A DNA stretch of 39,643 nt. Source: Anaerolineae bacterium. GTDB lineage: Bacteria; Chloroflexota; Anaerolineae; Aggregatilineales; Phototrophicaceae. The position numbers and the translations under genes were made by a program. This document shows, one piece after another, positions 24,381-32,921 of the stretch. The DNA lies in NCBI GenBank assembly GCA_019912965.1, contig JAIOHM010000155.1, forward strand, positions 1 through 39,643, written 5' to 3'. Under the pieces are notes generated by a model. The model had not been told where the DNA came from. It did no database searches and saw only the letters and a program-made list of their open reading frames with translations. Within the stretch, counting starts at the first letter, position 1, and every line of letters starts with the position of its first letter.

Positions 24381-26099
24381 TTAAAACAAGAAATACCGCT
24401 GTGCCATTGGCAGCACCGCCACTGGTTCACAGGTGATAATTTCACCATTCACACGGACTTCGTAGGTTTCCGGATCTACAGCAATATCTGGCAGGAAATC
24501 GTTATGGATCATATTTGCTTTGGTCAACCCCCGGCAGTTAGCAACAGGTGCAACCAGTTTTTGTAAGCCCAGTGTTCTATGAACGCCTAATTCATAAGCG
24601 GCTTTCGAGATGAATGTGTAGGTGGTGCTGGAAATTGCACGCCCAAATCCACCGAACATATAACGGCTGTGGACGGGTTGTGGCGTGGGGATTGAAGCAT
24701 TGGCATCACCCATTTGGGCATAGGCAATGAAACCGCCTTTGATAATCATCTCTGGCTTTACGCCAAAAAATGCAGGCCGCCACAAAACCATATCGGCCAG
24801 CTTACCCGCTTCAATCGAGCCAACATAGGATGAGATTCCATGAGCGATGGCTGGATTGATGGTGTATTTAGCAACATAACGTTTAACACGGAAGTTATCG
24901 TTGCGTTCGGTCTCACCCGGCAATTTACCTCGCTGAACTTTCATCTTGTGAGCAGTTTGCCATGTCCGCAGGATAACCTCTCCCACGCGCCCCATCGCCT
25001 GCGAGTCGGATGACATCATACTCAATGCACCCATATCATGCAGGATGTCTTCAGCAGCAATTGTTTCCGGTCGAATGCGCGACTCTGCAAACGCCAAGTC
25101 TTCCGGGATCGCAGGACTAAGGTGATGACAAACCATGAGCATATCGAGATGCTCATCAAGTGTGTTGATGGTAAAGGGTCGGGTAGGATTGGTTGACGAT
25201 GGCAGTACATTTGCTTCGCCACACACTTTAATGATGTCAGGTGCATGACCGCCGCCCGCCCCTTCAGTATGGAAAGTGTGAATGGTACGGCCTTTAAAAG
25301 CAGCGATTGAGTCATCCACAAATCCGGATTCGTTGAGGGTGTCGGTGTGGATTGCTACCTGCACATCATATTCTTCTGCGACTGATAAGCAGTTATCAAT
25401 AGCAGCAGGGGTTGTACCCCAGTCTTCATGCAATTTTAAGCCGATTGCCCCAGCTTCAATCTGTTCGCGCAGCGGGTTGGGCATGGATGCATTGCCCTTG
25501 CCCATAAAACCCAGATTCATGGGAAAGGCTTCTGCCGCTTCCAGCATTCGGTACATATTCCATGCGCCGGGTGTGCAGGTTGTTGCGTTGGTTCCGGTTG
25601 CGGGGCCAGTTCCACCGCCAAACATAGTGGTGATCCCGGATGATAGTGCCTCTTCGATCTGCTGTGGGGCAATAAAGTGGATGTGTGTATCGATGCCACC
25701 CGGAGTCAGAATCATGCCTTCCCCAGCAATCACCTCAGTTGACGCGCCGACAACCAATTCAGGCGTGACGCAGTTCATCACACCGGGGTTACCCGCCTTG
25801 CCAATGCCAACAATTTTGCCGTCGCGTATGCCCACATCGGCTTTGACAATACCCCAATGGTCGATGATAAGCGCATTGGTGATGACCAAATCAAGCGCAC
25901 CATCGGCGCGGGTTGTCACGGCATCCTGTCCCATGCCATCGCGCAGCGTTTTACCACCGCCAAATTTGGCTTCATCGCCGTAATAAGTCAGGTCTTGCTC
26001 AACCTCGATGATTAACTCGGTATCTGCCAAGCGTACCCGGTCACCCGTTGTTGGCCCGTACAAATCGGCGTATACACGCCGGGGAATTCGTAAAGGCAT
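24381..26099 (-). CDS. ureC: Urease subunit alpha
   Basis: A 572-residue catalytic subunit of full length. All active-site residues are visible: nickel ligands H139 and H141 (DTHIHF), carbamylated K222 (GLKLHEDWG), H251 (AIHTD), H277 (FHTEG) and D365 (SSDSQAMGR), and the mobile-flap C324-H325 in MVCHHLSP. It hydrolyses urea to ammonia and carbamate in the cytoplasm. Its start follows ureB by 1 bp. Separate gamma, beta and alpha genes match the usual bacterial arrangement rather than the fused Helicobacter form. Confidence 0.97.
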   Translation of the reverse strand: MPLRIPRRVYADLYGPTTGDRVRLADTELIIEVEQDLTYYGDEAKFGGGKTLRDGMGQDAVTTRADGALDLVITNALIIDHWGIVKADVGIRDGKIVGIGKAGNPGVMNCVTPELVVGASTEVIAGEGMILTPGGIDTHIHFIAPQQIEEALSSGITTMFGGGTGPATGTNATTCTPGAWNMYRMLEAAEAFPMNLGFMGKGNASMPNPLREQIEAGAIGLKLHEDWGTTPAAIDNCLSVAEEYDVQVAIHTDTLNESGFVDDSIAAFKGRTIHTFHTEGAGGGHAPDIIKVCGEANVLPSSTNPTRPFTINTLDEHLDMLMVCHHLSPAIPEDLAFAESRIRPETIAAEDILHDMGALSMMSSDSQAMGRVGEVILRTWQTAHKMKVQRGKLPGETERNDNFRVKRYVAKYTINPAIAHGISSYVGSIEAGKLADMVLWRPAFFGVKPEMIIKGGFIAYAQMGDANASIPTPQPVHSRYMFGGFGRAISSTTYTFISKAAYELGVHRTLGLQKLVAPVANCRGLTKANMIHNDFLPDIAVDPETYEVRVNGEIITCEPVAVLPMAQRYFLF

Positions 26100-26100
26100 T

Positions 26101-26415
26101 TTAAGCCCCCTCCAATTTGCCGTTTACCCGCCCATTTAATCCGTATACAGTCCTCGTCCCGCCAATCGAGGTTAATTCAACTGTCTTTTGATCGCCCGGT
26201 TCAAAGCGAACCGTTAAACCAGAGGGAATGTTAAGACGCATTCCGTAAGCCTTATCGCGCTCGAATTCCAGCGCATTGTTGACTTCATAGAAATGAAAGT
26301 GTGAGCCGACCTGAATCGGACGATCACCACTATTCGCCACTAAAAGCGTAATTACAGGTCGATCCGCATTAGCGATAATTTCACCATCTTCGATAAAGAA
26401 TTCACCGGGTATCAT
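26101..26415 (-). CDS. ureB: Urease subunit beta
   Basis: A 104-residue structural subunit of normal length. MIPGEFFIEDGEIIANADRP and the block VGSHFHFYEVNNALEFERDKAYGMRLNIPSGLTVRFEPGD are unmistakable. It assembles with UreA and UreC. Nine bp after ureA and one bp before ureC. Confidence 0.97.
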   Translation of the reverse strand: MIPGEFFIEDGEIIANADRPVITLLVANSGDRPIQVGSHFHFYEVNNALEFERDKAYGMRLNIPSGLTVRFEPGDQKTVELTSIGGTRTVYGLNGRVNGKLEGA

Positions 26416-26424
26416 ACTGTCCTC

Positions 26425-26727
26425 TCAGGGTATGGGTTGATGTACAGTGACGAGTTTGGTACCGTCGGGGAATGTGCCTTCGACTTGAATATCGTGAATC
26501 ATTTCCGGCACACCTTCCATCACATCGGCACGGGTGAGAATCGTCCTGCCAAACTGCATCAACTCTGCCACGCTGCGCCCATCCCGAATACCTTCCAGTA
26601 CTTCGGCGGTAATCAATGCAATGGCTTCAGGATGATTCAGTTTCAAGCCGCGCGCCTTACGATCACGCGCAACCATCGCCGCCATAAAAATGAGCAGCTT
26701 GTCTTTTTCTCTAGGCGTAAGGTTCAT
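26425..26727 (-). CDS. ureA: Urease subunit gamma
   Basis: A 100-residue subunit of normal length. MNLTPREKDKLLIFMAAMVARDR, LKLNHPEAIALI and VPEMIHDIQVEGTFPDGTKLVTVHQPI are diagnostic. First of the three structural genes, 24 bp after ureD. Confidence 0.97.
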   Translation of the reverse strand: MNLTPREKDKLLIFMAAMVARDRKARGLKLNHPEAIALITAEVLEGIRDGRSVAELMQFGRTILTRADVMEGVPEMIHDIQVEGTFPDGTKLVTVHQPIP

Positions 26728-26751
26728 GATTGCCCTTTCAGATGTAGAGGT

Positions 26752-27591
26752 TCATTTCCGCAGTGGCGCATCCCGCAAATTCATATATTGCGTCCGAACA
26801 ACCGCGCGCAGTTCGTCAAAAACCTTGTATATGGTTTCCAATCGGTTGCTCAACATCCGCACACATAAGCCATTTCGGTACAGCGAGGAGATACTCCCGA
26901 TTGCGCCCTCACATTCCAAAACGCCTCGGTGCGCCTCGCAGAAAGCAGTCGGGTTCATATTCCATTTTTCCAAATCACCAACCAGATAAAGGCTTCCCCA
27001 ACAGGTAAAACCTTCCAGCCTGCCAACAACAGTCAAGTCCAACTGCATTGGTTGAATATCGGCAGTGTCGTATAACAGCAGTCCTATCGCATCGCGCACG
27101 ACGAGACGATTGGCATAGCGCCGGAAACGCAGGTGTTCACCTTTTGCAACTCGCCCCGGCATCACAATTTCGTACAGAATGGCAACAGCGCCCGGTTGTA
27201 GATTGACGCTCATCTGCTGCCGAAAATCTGCATCAGCAAAGAGGATGGATGCATCGGGAACGAATTCAAAAATCGCCCCTCGACCAACATCAATATCTAC
27301 AATCTGTTCGGCGTAATCCTGGGGCATCCGGTAAACTTTTGTAGCCGATTGGGTGGTGAACAAGACATGGGTGTTGTCACCCACACAAATCTCGATTCGG
27401 TAGCGATCTCCCTGTACAATCCCACCTGTTGGACTGAGCAGATAAACGCACAGGCAATCTGCTGCATCCAAAATGGGTCGCATTACTTGTAACGGCGGAC
27501 GCGAATAATTCTCCACTAGCACCGTACTATCCATCTGTTGATCAAACGTCAATTTCAGGACGCCATCTCTACCGACATCGCCTAACGACAT
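26752..27591 (-). CDS. ureD: UreD (UreH) urease accessory protein
   Basis: A 279-residue scaffold protein. LLSPTGGIVQGDRYRIEICVGDNTHVLFTTQSATKVYRM is the conserved UreD core (about 53-91), and AIFEFVPDASILFADADFRQ follows. UreD binds apo-urease and recruits UreF-UreG for nickel delivery. Unlike operons where the accessory genes follow ureC, ureD comes first here, 21 bp after urtE, joining transporter and enzyme genes into one transcript. Confidence 0.92.
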   Translation of the reverse strand: MSLGDVGRDGVLKLTFDQQMDSTVLVENYSRPPLQVMRPILDAADCLCVYLLSPTGGIVQGDRYRIEICVGDNTHVLFTTQSATKVYRMPQDYAEQIVDIDVGRGAIFEFVPDASILFADADFRQQMSVNLQPGAVAILYEIVMPGRVAKGEHLRFRRYANRLVVRDAIGLLLYDTADIQPMQLDLTVVGRLEGFTCWGSLYLVGDLEKWNMNPTAFCEAHRGVLECEGAIGSISSLYRNGLCVRMLSNRLETIYKVFDELRAVVRTQYMNLRDAPLRK

Positions 27592-27612
27592 AACAAAGCA
27601 CCATTTGGGGGA

Positions 27613-28320
27613 TTAAACTGATAAGTGTTCCCGTACAATTTCGGGGTCGAGTTCACTGGCATTGCCCCGTGAAACGATATGTCCCTTCTCCATCACATAA
27701 CAATAGTCAGCAACCCCCAACGCGAAATCGAGAAACTGTTCAATCAACAGGATGGCGATATTTTTACGCTCTCTTAGCGAATGAATCACTGCTTCGATTT
27801 CCTGCACAATATTTGGTTGAATGCCCTCCGTAGGTTCATCCAGAAGGAGCAGTTGGGGGTGACGCACCAATACGCGCCCAATTGCAAGCTGCTGCTGCTG
27901 CCCGCCGCTGAGTGTTCCAGCAACCCGTTTGCCCATTTGTTGCAACACCGGGAAGATACTGTAAACCTCGTCAATAGAATCCTGATTGTTCTTTTGTTCG
28001 CTGCGTTTCAAGGCTTCAAAACCCATTAGCAGATTTTCATAGACGGTCAGGTGTGGAAAAATCCCCCTTCCCTGCGGTACATAACCAATCCCGGCATGTG
28101 CGCGTTTGTGTGACGGAAACTGCGTTATGTCGCTGCCGTTATAGACAATGTTCCCAGCACGGACTTTCAAGAGACCCATAATCGCTTTCAGAAGCGTGGT
28201 TTTACCAACACCGTTACGCCCCATCAAACAGACAATTTGCCCGGATGACACTTCAATATCGACATCATTCAGAATCAGGCTTTGCCCGTAAAACACCTGC
28301 AAGTTGTTTGTTGCTAACAT
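27613..28320 (-). CDS. urtE: Urea ABC transporter ATP-binding protein UrtE
   Basis: A 235-residue ATPase of the LivF type. Walker A GRNGVGKTT (34-42), signature LSGGQ in GTLSGGQQQQLAIGRVL, Walker B LLLLDEPTEGIQPNIV, and a switch His replaced by Q in LLIEQFLDFAL, which is normal for LivF/UrtE. AAGGAG precedes the ATG by 10 nt. Its place after urtD and before ureD, with UrtA upstream, identifies it as UrtE rather than a branched-chain amino-acid ATPase. Confidence 0.92.
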   Translation of the reverse strand: MLATNNLQVFYGQSLILNDVDIEVSSGQIVCLMGRNGVGKTTLLKAIMGLLKVRAGNIVYNGSDITQFPSHKRAHAGIGYVPQGRGIFPHLTVYENLLMGFEALKRSEQKNNQDSIDEVYSIFPVLQQMGKRVAGTLSGGQQQQLAIGRVLVRHPQLLLLDEPTEGIQPNIVQEIEAVIHSLRERKNIAILLIEQFLDFALGVADYCYVMEKGHIVSRGNASELDPEIVREHLSV

Positions 28321-28339
28321 CGCCGTTTGTCTCCTTGTG

Positions 28340-29089
28340 TTAGGCCGCTTGGTGTCCTCGACCCAGATAAACTTCGATCACTTGCGGATCGTTTTGCACT
28401 TTTTCGACAGCTCCTTCACAGAGCAGTTTGCCCATGTGCAGAACGGTTACGGTGGTGGCGAACTGCCGCACAAATACCATGTCATGCTCAACCACCAGAA
28501 TCGAGCGATTTTTGGCGATACGATGCAGCAGTTCACCTGTATGATCACGTTCGCGTCGTGTCATCCCGGCTACCGGCTCATCAAGCAGCATCAATTTCGG
28601 TTCTTGCACCAGCAGAATCCCAATTTCAAGCCACTGTTTTTGCCCATGCGAAAGTGTGCCGGCCAGTGATTTTTGGTGTGCCTTCAGGTTCGTAATTGCC
28701 AATGTTTCTTCAATTTTGTCTTGCTGCTCACTCGAAAGCCGTTTTCCCAATTGAAGTACGTTAGTTTTGAACCCAATCGCGGCTTCCAGATTTTCAAATA
28801 CCGACAGGCTGCTAAAAATTGTCGGCGTCTGGAATTTCCGCCCGATACCATGCCGAACCAGTCGATGTTCAGAAACACGGGGTACATTGATGTGTTCATC
28901 AAAAATGACCGTGCCTTTGTCGGGACGGGTTTTGGCGGTCATAATGTCCAGCAGTGTGGATTTGCCTGCACCGTTTGGCCCAATCAGGAAGCGAAGTTCA
29001 TCGTAGGCGATAGAAAAGCTCAGATTATCCAGAACCTTAAAACCATCGAAACTGACAGTCACACCACGCATATCCATAATGTTGCCCAT
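28340..29089 (-). CDS. urtD: Urea ABC transporter ATP-binding protein UrtD
   Basis: A 249-residue ATPase of the LivG type. Walker A GPNGAGKST (38-46), GIGRKFQTPTIFSSLSVFENLE as Q-loop region, signature LSHGQKQWLEIG (LSHGQ instead of LSGGQ, typical of UrtD/LivG), Walker B LMLLDEPVAGMT and VVEHD switch His. The phrase DIMTAKTRPDKGTVIFD is characteristic of UrtD. Pairs with UrtE under the UrtB-UrtC channel. Confidence 0.92.
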   Translation of the reverse strand: MGNIMDMRGVTVSFDGFKVLDNLSFSIAYDELRFLIGPNGAGKSTLLDIMTAKTRPDKGTVIFDEHINVPRVSEHRLVRHGIGRKFQTPTIFSSLSVFENLEAAIGFKTNVLQLGKRLSSEQQDKIEETLAITNLKAHQKSLAGTLSHGQKQWLEIGILLVQEPKLMLLDEPVAGMTRRERDHTGELLHRIAKNRSILVVEHDMVFVRQFATTVTVLHMGKLLCEGAVEKVQNDPQVIEVYLGRGHQAA

Positions 29090-29106
29090 AGCGATTTACC
29101 TTTCGC

Positions 29107-30225
29107 CTAAGATGCTATTTCAACTTCAATACCAGAAGGTTCAACCGGAGTGGGTGAATACGATGGCTTCCGCCACATTTGCACAAGGCGGGCGAACATG
29201 TCCTGGATAGAACCGATTAGCCCTTTGGGGAATAACAGCACAACACCAATAAACAACCCGCCCATGATGAGCTGCCAGATATCCGGGTTTGAGGTGCTGA
29301 TTGAACTCTTGCCCGTATTGACCAGAATTGCGCCCAGAACTGCGCCAACCAGAGTCCCGCGCCCACCTACCGCCACCCAGATCACAATCTCGATGGAAGC
29401 GGTAATGTCCAGTTGTTTGGGGGAGATGATGCCCACCTGCGGCACAAACAGCGCACCAGCCAACCCGGCGATACCAGCCGAGATGGCAAAAACCAGCGTC
29501 TTCACAACCACCGTGTTATAACCCATAAAACGCACCCGGTTTTCATCGTCGCGCACAGCAACCAGCAACCGCCCAAACCGGGATCGTATTAATGCCCGAC
29601 ACCCTAAATAAACCACACCTAGAACGATTACTGTTGTTATATACAAAGCGAGATGGGTACTCGGCGCAGCCAGCGTTGCACCGAGGATGGTTCGCATTTC
29701 GGTGATGCCGTTCGTCCCATTAATTACCTTCTGCTGCCCAACGAGCAGTAAGGCGATAATGGCCGTCAAAGCCTGCGTGATGATCGAAAAGTAAACCCCT
29801 TGAATCCGGCTGCGAAAAATCATGAAACCAACTAACCCCGCGATCAGGGTAGGGAAGATAATCGCCATGAAGATGGCGAATATCGGGGAGTGAAATGGCT
29901 GCCAGAAAAACGGCAGTTCGGTTACACCGTACAAACCCATAAACTCCGGCATTCGCGTTCCCGCAGTTTCCAGATTCAGGTACATAGCGAAACAATACGC
30001 ACCCAGCCCAAAGAACAATCCCTGACCGAGACTGAGCATTCCGGTATATCCCCAAATGAGATCAAGCCCAACTGCGACAATTGCATAGGTCAAAAATCGT
30101 CCCAGCAGGTTGATCTGAAAATCCGAGAGTGTCAGGGGTAAAACCACCAGCATCAATAAGGCACAGGCGATAAAGCCAATTGTGTGGAAGTTGAGGCCAA
30201 TCGGTTTCTTCTGTTGCTTAAACAT
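29107..30225 (-). CDS. urtC: Urea ABC transporter permease UrtC
   Basis: A 372-residue LivM-type permease with about ten hydrophobic segments. GLDLIWGYTGMLSLGQGLFFGLGAYCFAMYL (residues 53-83) is the family core, and VAVRDDENRVRFMGYNTVVVKTLVFAISAGIAGLAGALF is the cytoplasmic coupling region with UrtC-like NRVRFMGY. GAGGAGAGG precedes the ATG. A hydrophilic tail ends the protein. Forms the urea channel with UrtB. Confidence 0.92.
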   Translation of the reverse strand: MFKQQKKPIGLNFHTIGFIACALLMLVVLPLTLSDFQINLLGRFLTYAIVAVGLDLIWGYTGMLSLGQGLFFGLGAYCFAMYLNLETAGTRMPEFMGLYGVTELPFFWQPFHSPIFAIFMAIIFPTLIAGLVGFMIFRSRIQGVYFSIITQALTAIIALLLVGQQKVINGTNGITEMRTILGATLAAPSTHLALYITTVIVLGVVYLGCRALIRSRFGRLLVAVRDDENRVRFMGYNTVVVKTLVFAISAGIAGLAGALFVPQVGIISPKQLDITASIEIVIWVAVGGRGTLVGAVLGAILVNTGKSSISTSNPDIWQLIMGGLFIGVVLLFPKGLIGSIQDMFARLVQMWRKPSYSPTPVEPSGIEVEIAS

Positions 30226-30261
30226 AAACTACCTCTCCTCGTCATTGATGTCAGTGGTGCG

Positions 30262-31188
30262 TTATGTTCGGGTTCGAAGGGCAAGCAGACCATTCGGCCT
30301 GAACTGTAGGAAAACGATGATGACTACAAACACCAGCACTTTACCCAGCGAAGCTGCTGAGTCCGCGCCGGCCGACGAGATTGCCATCTCGAACATGGGA
30401 TTAAGCGTCCCGATAACTAATGCAGCCAGTATTGTTCCGGGAAAACTCCCAACGCCTCCCAAAACCACTACCATAAATGCGTCCACAATATAAGAGGAAC
30501 CAAGCTGGGGGCCTATTTGACCGATGAGCGTTAAGGCTGAACCCGCTACACCTGCTAATCCCGTCCCCAGCGCAAACGTAAACGCATCAACCCGGCGGGT
30601 TGCGACACCAAGCGCAGAGGCCATCTCGCGGTTTTGCATGACGGCACGGGTACGACGGCCATTGGTGGTGTGATACAGGTAGATGTAAACACCTACAACG
30701 CAAAAGAGCGCTAATCCAATAATGAACAAACGCGAATAGGGAAAACCGATTCCTTCTGCGACAATTAACCGCCCATTCAGCCAGCTTGGTGAGGTGACGG
30801 GCACATTGCGTGGGTCATAGCTGCGTACTACTTGCTGGAGAACAAGCCCAATTCCCCATGTCGCCAGCAGCGTATCCAGTGGTCGTCCATATAATCGCCT
30901 GATGACCAGATTTTCCAGAATTAAGCCTAATGCCCCAGTGACCAGAAAAGCGGCAAAAATCGAAATGACAAAAATGAGACCTTCTTTCTGACCGTTATCC
31001 CCACGTAAGGGTTCTGCCAGAAAAGCCTGAAAAATGTAGGTCACATAAGCGCCGAGCATGATGAACTCGCCATGTGCCATATTGATAACTTTCATAAGGC
31101 CAAATGAAAACGCCAACCCCAATGCCGCCAGCAGCAGGATTGACCCAATACTCAGACCATTAAACAACTGGGCAACATAGATTTGCAT
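30262..31188 (-). CDS. urtB: Urea ABC transporter permease UrtB
   Basis: A 308-residue LivH-type permease. LGLAFSFGLMKVINMAHGEFIMLGAYVTYIFQ near the N-terminus and VTSPSWLNG, NREMASALGVATRRVDAFTFALGTGLAGVAGSAL are UrtB-like. It is the short form, lacking the long N-terminal extracytoplasmic region of some proteobacterial UrtB proteins. A strong hairpin (31237-31274) separates it from urtA. Identity rests on family features plus the unbroken urtABCDE order. Confidence 0.92.
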   Translation of the reverse strand: MQIYVAQLFNGLSIGSILLLAALGLAFSFGLMKVINMAHGEFIMLGAYVTYIFQAFLAEPLRGDNGQKEGLIFVISIFAAFLVTGALGLILENLVIRRLYGRPLDTLLATWGIGLVLQQVVRSYDPRNVPVTSPSWLNGRLIVAEGIGFPYSRLFIIGLALFCVVGVYIYLYHTTNGRRTRAVMQNREMASALGVATRRVDAFTFALGTGLAGVAGSALTLIGQIGPQLGSSYIVDAFMVVVLGGVGSFPGTILAALVIGTLNPMFEMAISSAGADSAASLGKVLVFVVIIVFLQFRPNGLLALRTRT

Positions 31189-31236
31189 TATTCGCGCGTC
31201 CTTTTCAATTTCCGACTCAATTTCGTTCAGGAAACG

Positions 31237-31274
31237 AAGTGTGCTTCTGTCCTAAAACTGGCAGAAGCACACTT
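31237..31274 (-). promoter_or_regulatory. Intercistronic hairpin between urtA and urtB
   Basis: AAGTGTGCTTCTG (31237-31249) and CAGAAGCACACTT (31262-31274) form a perfect 13-bp stem with a 12-nt loop, within the 111-bp urtA-urtB gap. No U-tract follows in the transcript. It probably stabilises the urtA message or causes partial termination. Confidence 0.7.
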
Positions 31275-31299
31275 TTAAAGACGGGTTGCTGAACGACAA

Positions 31300-32538
31300 C
31301 TACGCCGGGCAGACACCTTCGGGCCGCGTTAAGACGCTCGCCCATTCGTAACCGCACAGATATGGATCAGGAACGACGGGTTCAGTTTCGAAAATGGTAT
31401 CAATCAGCCCATCTTCGCGAATTTGACCAATACGAACAGGTTTGACCGTGTGGTGAGTTGGGCCATCCAGTGTAACTGTGCCTTCTGGCGCTTCGGTTGT
31501 AATGCCGCCTGCTTCAATTGCCGCGATTACTGCATCAACCTCATCGCTGCCTGCTGCTTCGGCGGCTGCCGCCCACAGATAGACGCCGAAATAGCCAGCT
31601 TCCATTGGGTCACTGGTAACACGGTCTTCACCGTAGAGTGCCTTGAATGCTGTCACAAATTCGGTGTTTTGGGGTGTATCGACGGTCTGATAGTAGTTCC
31701 AGGATACCAACTGCCCAACGATGTTTTCCACACCAATGCCAGTTACTTCTTCTTCGGCAATGCTGACGGACAACACAGGCAGGGTTTCTGCGGTGTAGCC
31801 CAGATCGGTAAACTGTTTGAAAAAGGCCACATTACTATCGCCGTTCAGTGTGTTGAAGATCACATCGGGCGCGGCTTGCTGAATCTGGAGCAGAATCGAG
31901 CTGAATTCCGTGCCACCCAGCGGCAGGTATTCTTCCCCAACGACCTCAGCACCAGCAGCAGCTAACTGTGCGGCAATAATCGTGTTGGAGGTACGAGGGA
32001 ACACATAGTCCGAACCTAGCAGAAAGAATTTGGTCTTGCCTTCTGCCAACAGATATTCAACTGCGGGAACAATTTGCTGGTTGGTGGTTGCGCCTGTATA
32101 GACGATGTTGGGTGATTGTTCCAATCCTTCGTACTGAACCGGGTAAAACAACAGTCCATTGTTCTCTTCTACTACGGGCAGCATGGCCTTACGACTGGCG
32201 CTTGTCCAGCCACCAAAAATAACCGAAACGCCATCTTCCAAGAGCAGTTTGCGTGCCTTCTCGGCAAAGGTAGGCCAATCGCTTGCGCCATCTTCTACAA
32301 TGGGTTCAATCTGTCGTCCCAGCACACCGCCAGCGGCATTGATTTCTTCAATCGCCATCAATGTTGAATCCCGAACAGTCGTTTCGCTGATGGACATCGT
32401 GCCACTCAAGGAATGAAGGATCCCAACCTTAATCGGTTCATCCTGAGCGGTGACAGCGGGAACAATCCCAACAATAAGCACTAACAAGAGACTTAAGAGG
32501 ATTATCCGCTTTGCCATCGTCTGTGAAACTTTAGACAT
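31300..32538 (-). CDS. urtA: Urea ABC transporter substrate-binding protein UrtA
   Basis: A 412-residue exported binding protein. MAKRIILLSLLLVLIVGIVPAVTAQDE is a Sec signal peptide without lipobox cysteine. VGILHSLSGTMSISETTVRDSTLMAIEEINAAGG, FGGWTSASRKAMLPVVEE, LLFYPVQYEGLEQSPNIVYTGA and NTLNGDSNVAFFKQF are diagnostic of UrtA rather than LivJ. Start ATG at 32538 with GGGGGAG closely upstream. First gene of the urt-ure operon. Urea import at low concentration points to nitrogen scavenging. Confidence 0.95.
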   Translation of the reverse strand: MSKVSQTMAKRIILLSLLLVLIVGIVPAVTAQDEPIKVGILHSLSGTMSISETTVRDSTLMAIEEINAAGGVLGRQIEPIVEDGASDWPTFAEKARKLLLEDGVSVIFGGWTSASRKAMLPVVEENNGLLFYPVQYEGLEQSPNIVYTGATTNQQIVPAVEYLLAEGKTKFFLLGSDYVFPRTSNTIIAAQLAAAGAEVVGEEYLPLGGTEFSSILLQIQQAAPDVIFNTLNGDSNVAFFKQFTDLGYTAETLPVLSVSIAEEEVTGIGVENIVGQLVSWNYYQTVDTPQNTEFVTAFKALYGEDRVTSDPMEAGYFGVYLWAAAAEAAGSDEVDAVIAAIEAGGITTEAPEGTVTLDGPTHHTVKPVRIGQIREDGLIDTIFETEPVVPDPYLCGYEWASVLTRPEGVCPA

Positions 32539-32553
32539 ATTACTCCCCCGGTA

Positions 32554-32569
32554 GGTAGATTAGATTACC
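32554..32569. promoter_or_regulatory. GTA-N8-TAC palindromic box before urtA
   Basis: GGTAGATTAGATTACC has GTA-N8-TAC, the form of the NtcA site that controls urea transport in cyanobacteria. It lies only 15 nt before the urtA start, next to the ribosome-binding site, and can also be drawn as CGGTA/TACCG arms (32549-32570). NtcA is not expected in Chloroflexota, so function is doubtful. Confidence 0.3.
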
Positions 32570-32745
32570 GACTTGAGGATAGCGACACAGACAAGGACAA
32601 ATAATGCAACAAGATACAAGTTATTCAGGATTGTTTTGTCACTAAAATCTTAAAATAAATGACCAACAACAGCGATCAATTTCAAACGGATAATGCTAAA
32701 TCACACAGTAAAATGAGGATTTGCAATGATCTTTGTGCAGAATGC
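32570..32745. other. Upstream region of urtA, no gene
   Basis: AT-rich control region of the urea operon. I see no open frame of note and no promoter with both boxes convincing; leftward TTGTTG/TTTAGT with 17-nt spacing is the best but weak. Confidence 0.4.
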
Positions 32746-32777
32746 AAAAAAACAGGCCAGATGAATTCGTGGCCTGT
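32746..32777 (-). terminator. Rho-independent terminator of the zinc-ribbon gene
   Basis: Reading leftward, ACAGGCCA and TGGCCTGT form an 8-bp stem (32777-32770 with 32759-32752), 10-nt loop, followed at once by a run of Us (A-tract at 32746-32752). It protects the urtA promoter region from readthrough of the FmdB-type gene. Confidence 0.7.
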
Positions 32778-32859
32778 AGTGAGGCAAAAGGGGATGGGTA
32801 TGCGGGTTTCTAAAAATGGAGGCCCATAATTTCAGTTCCAGGCAAAAACAACCAAAGTC

Positions 32860-32884
32860 GGCTGCTATAAGTTTTCCAGCAGCC
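32860..32884 (-). terminator. Second hairpin after the zinc-ribbon gene
   Basis: GGCTGCT (32860-32866) and AGCAGCC (32878-32884) form a 7-bp stem, 11-nt loop, 37 bp past the stop. A U-rich stretch follows about 10 nt later. Possibly a first, weaker terminator. Confidence 0.35.
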
Positions 32885-32921
32885 CCGTGAGCACACTACT
32901 GCGTTGGCGTGCAGTCCCAAT

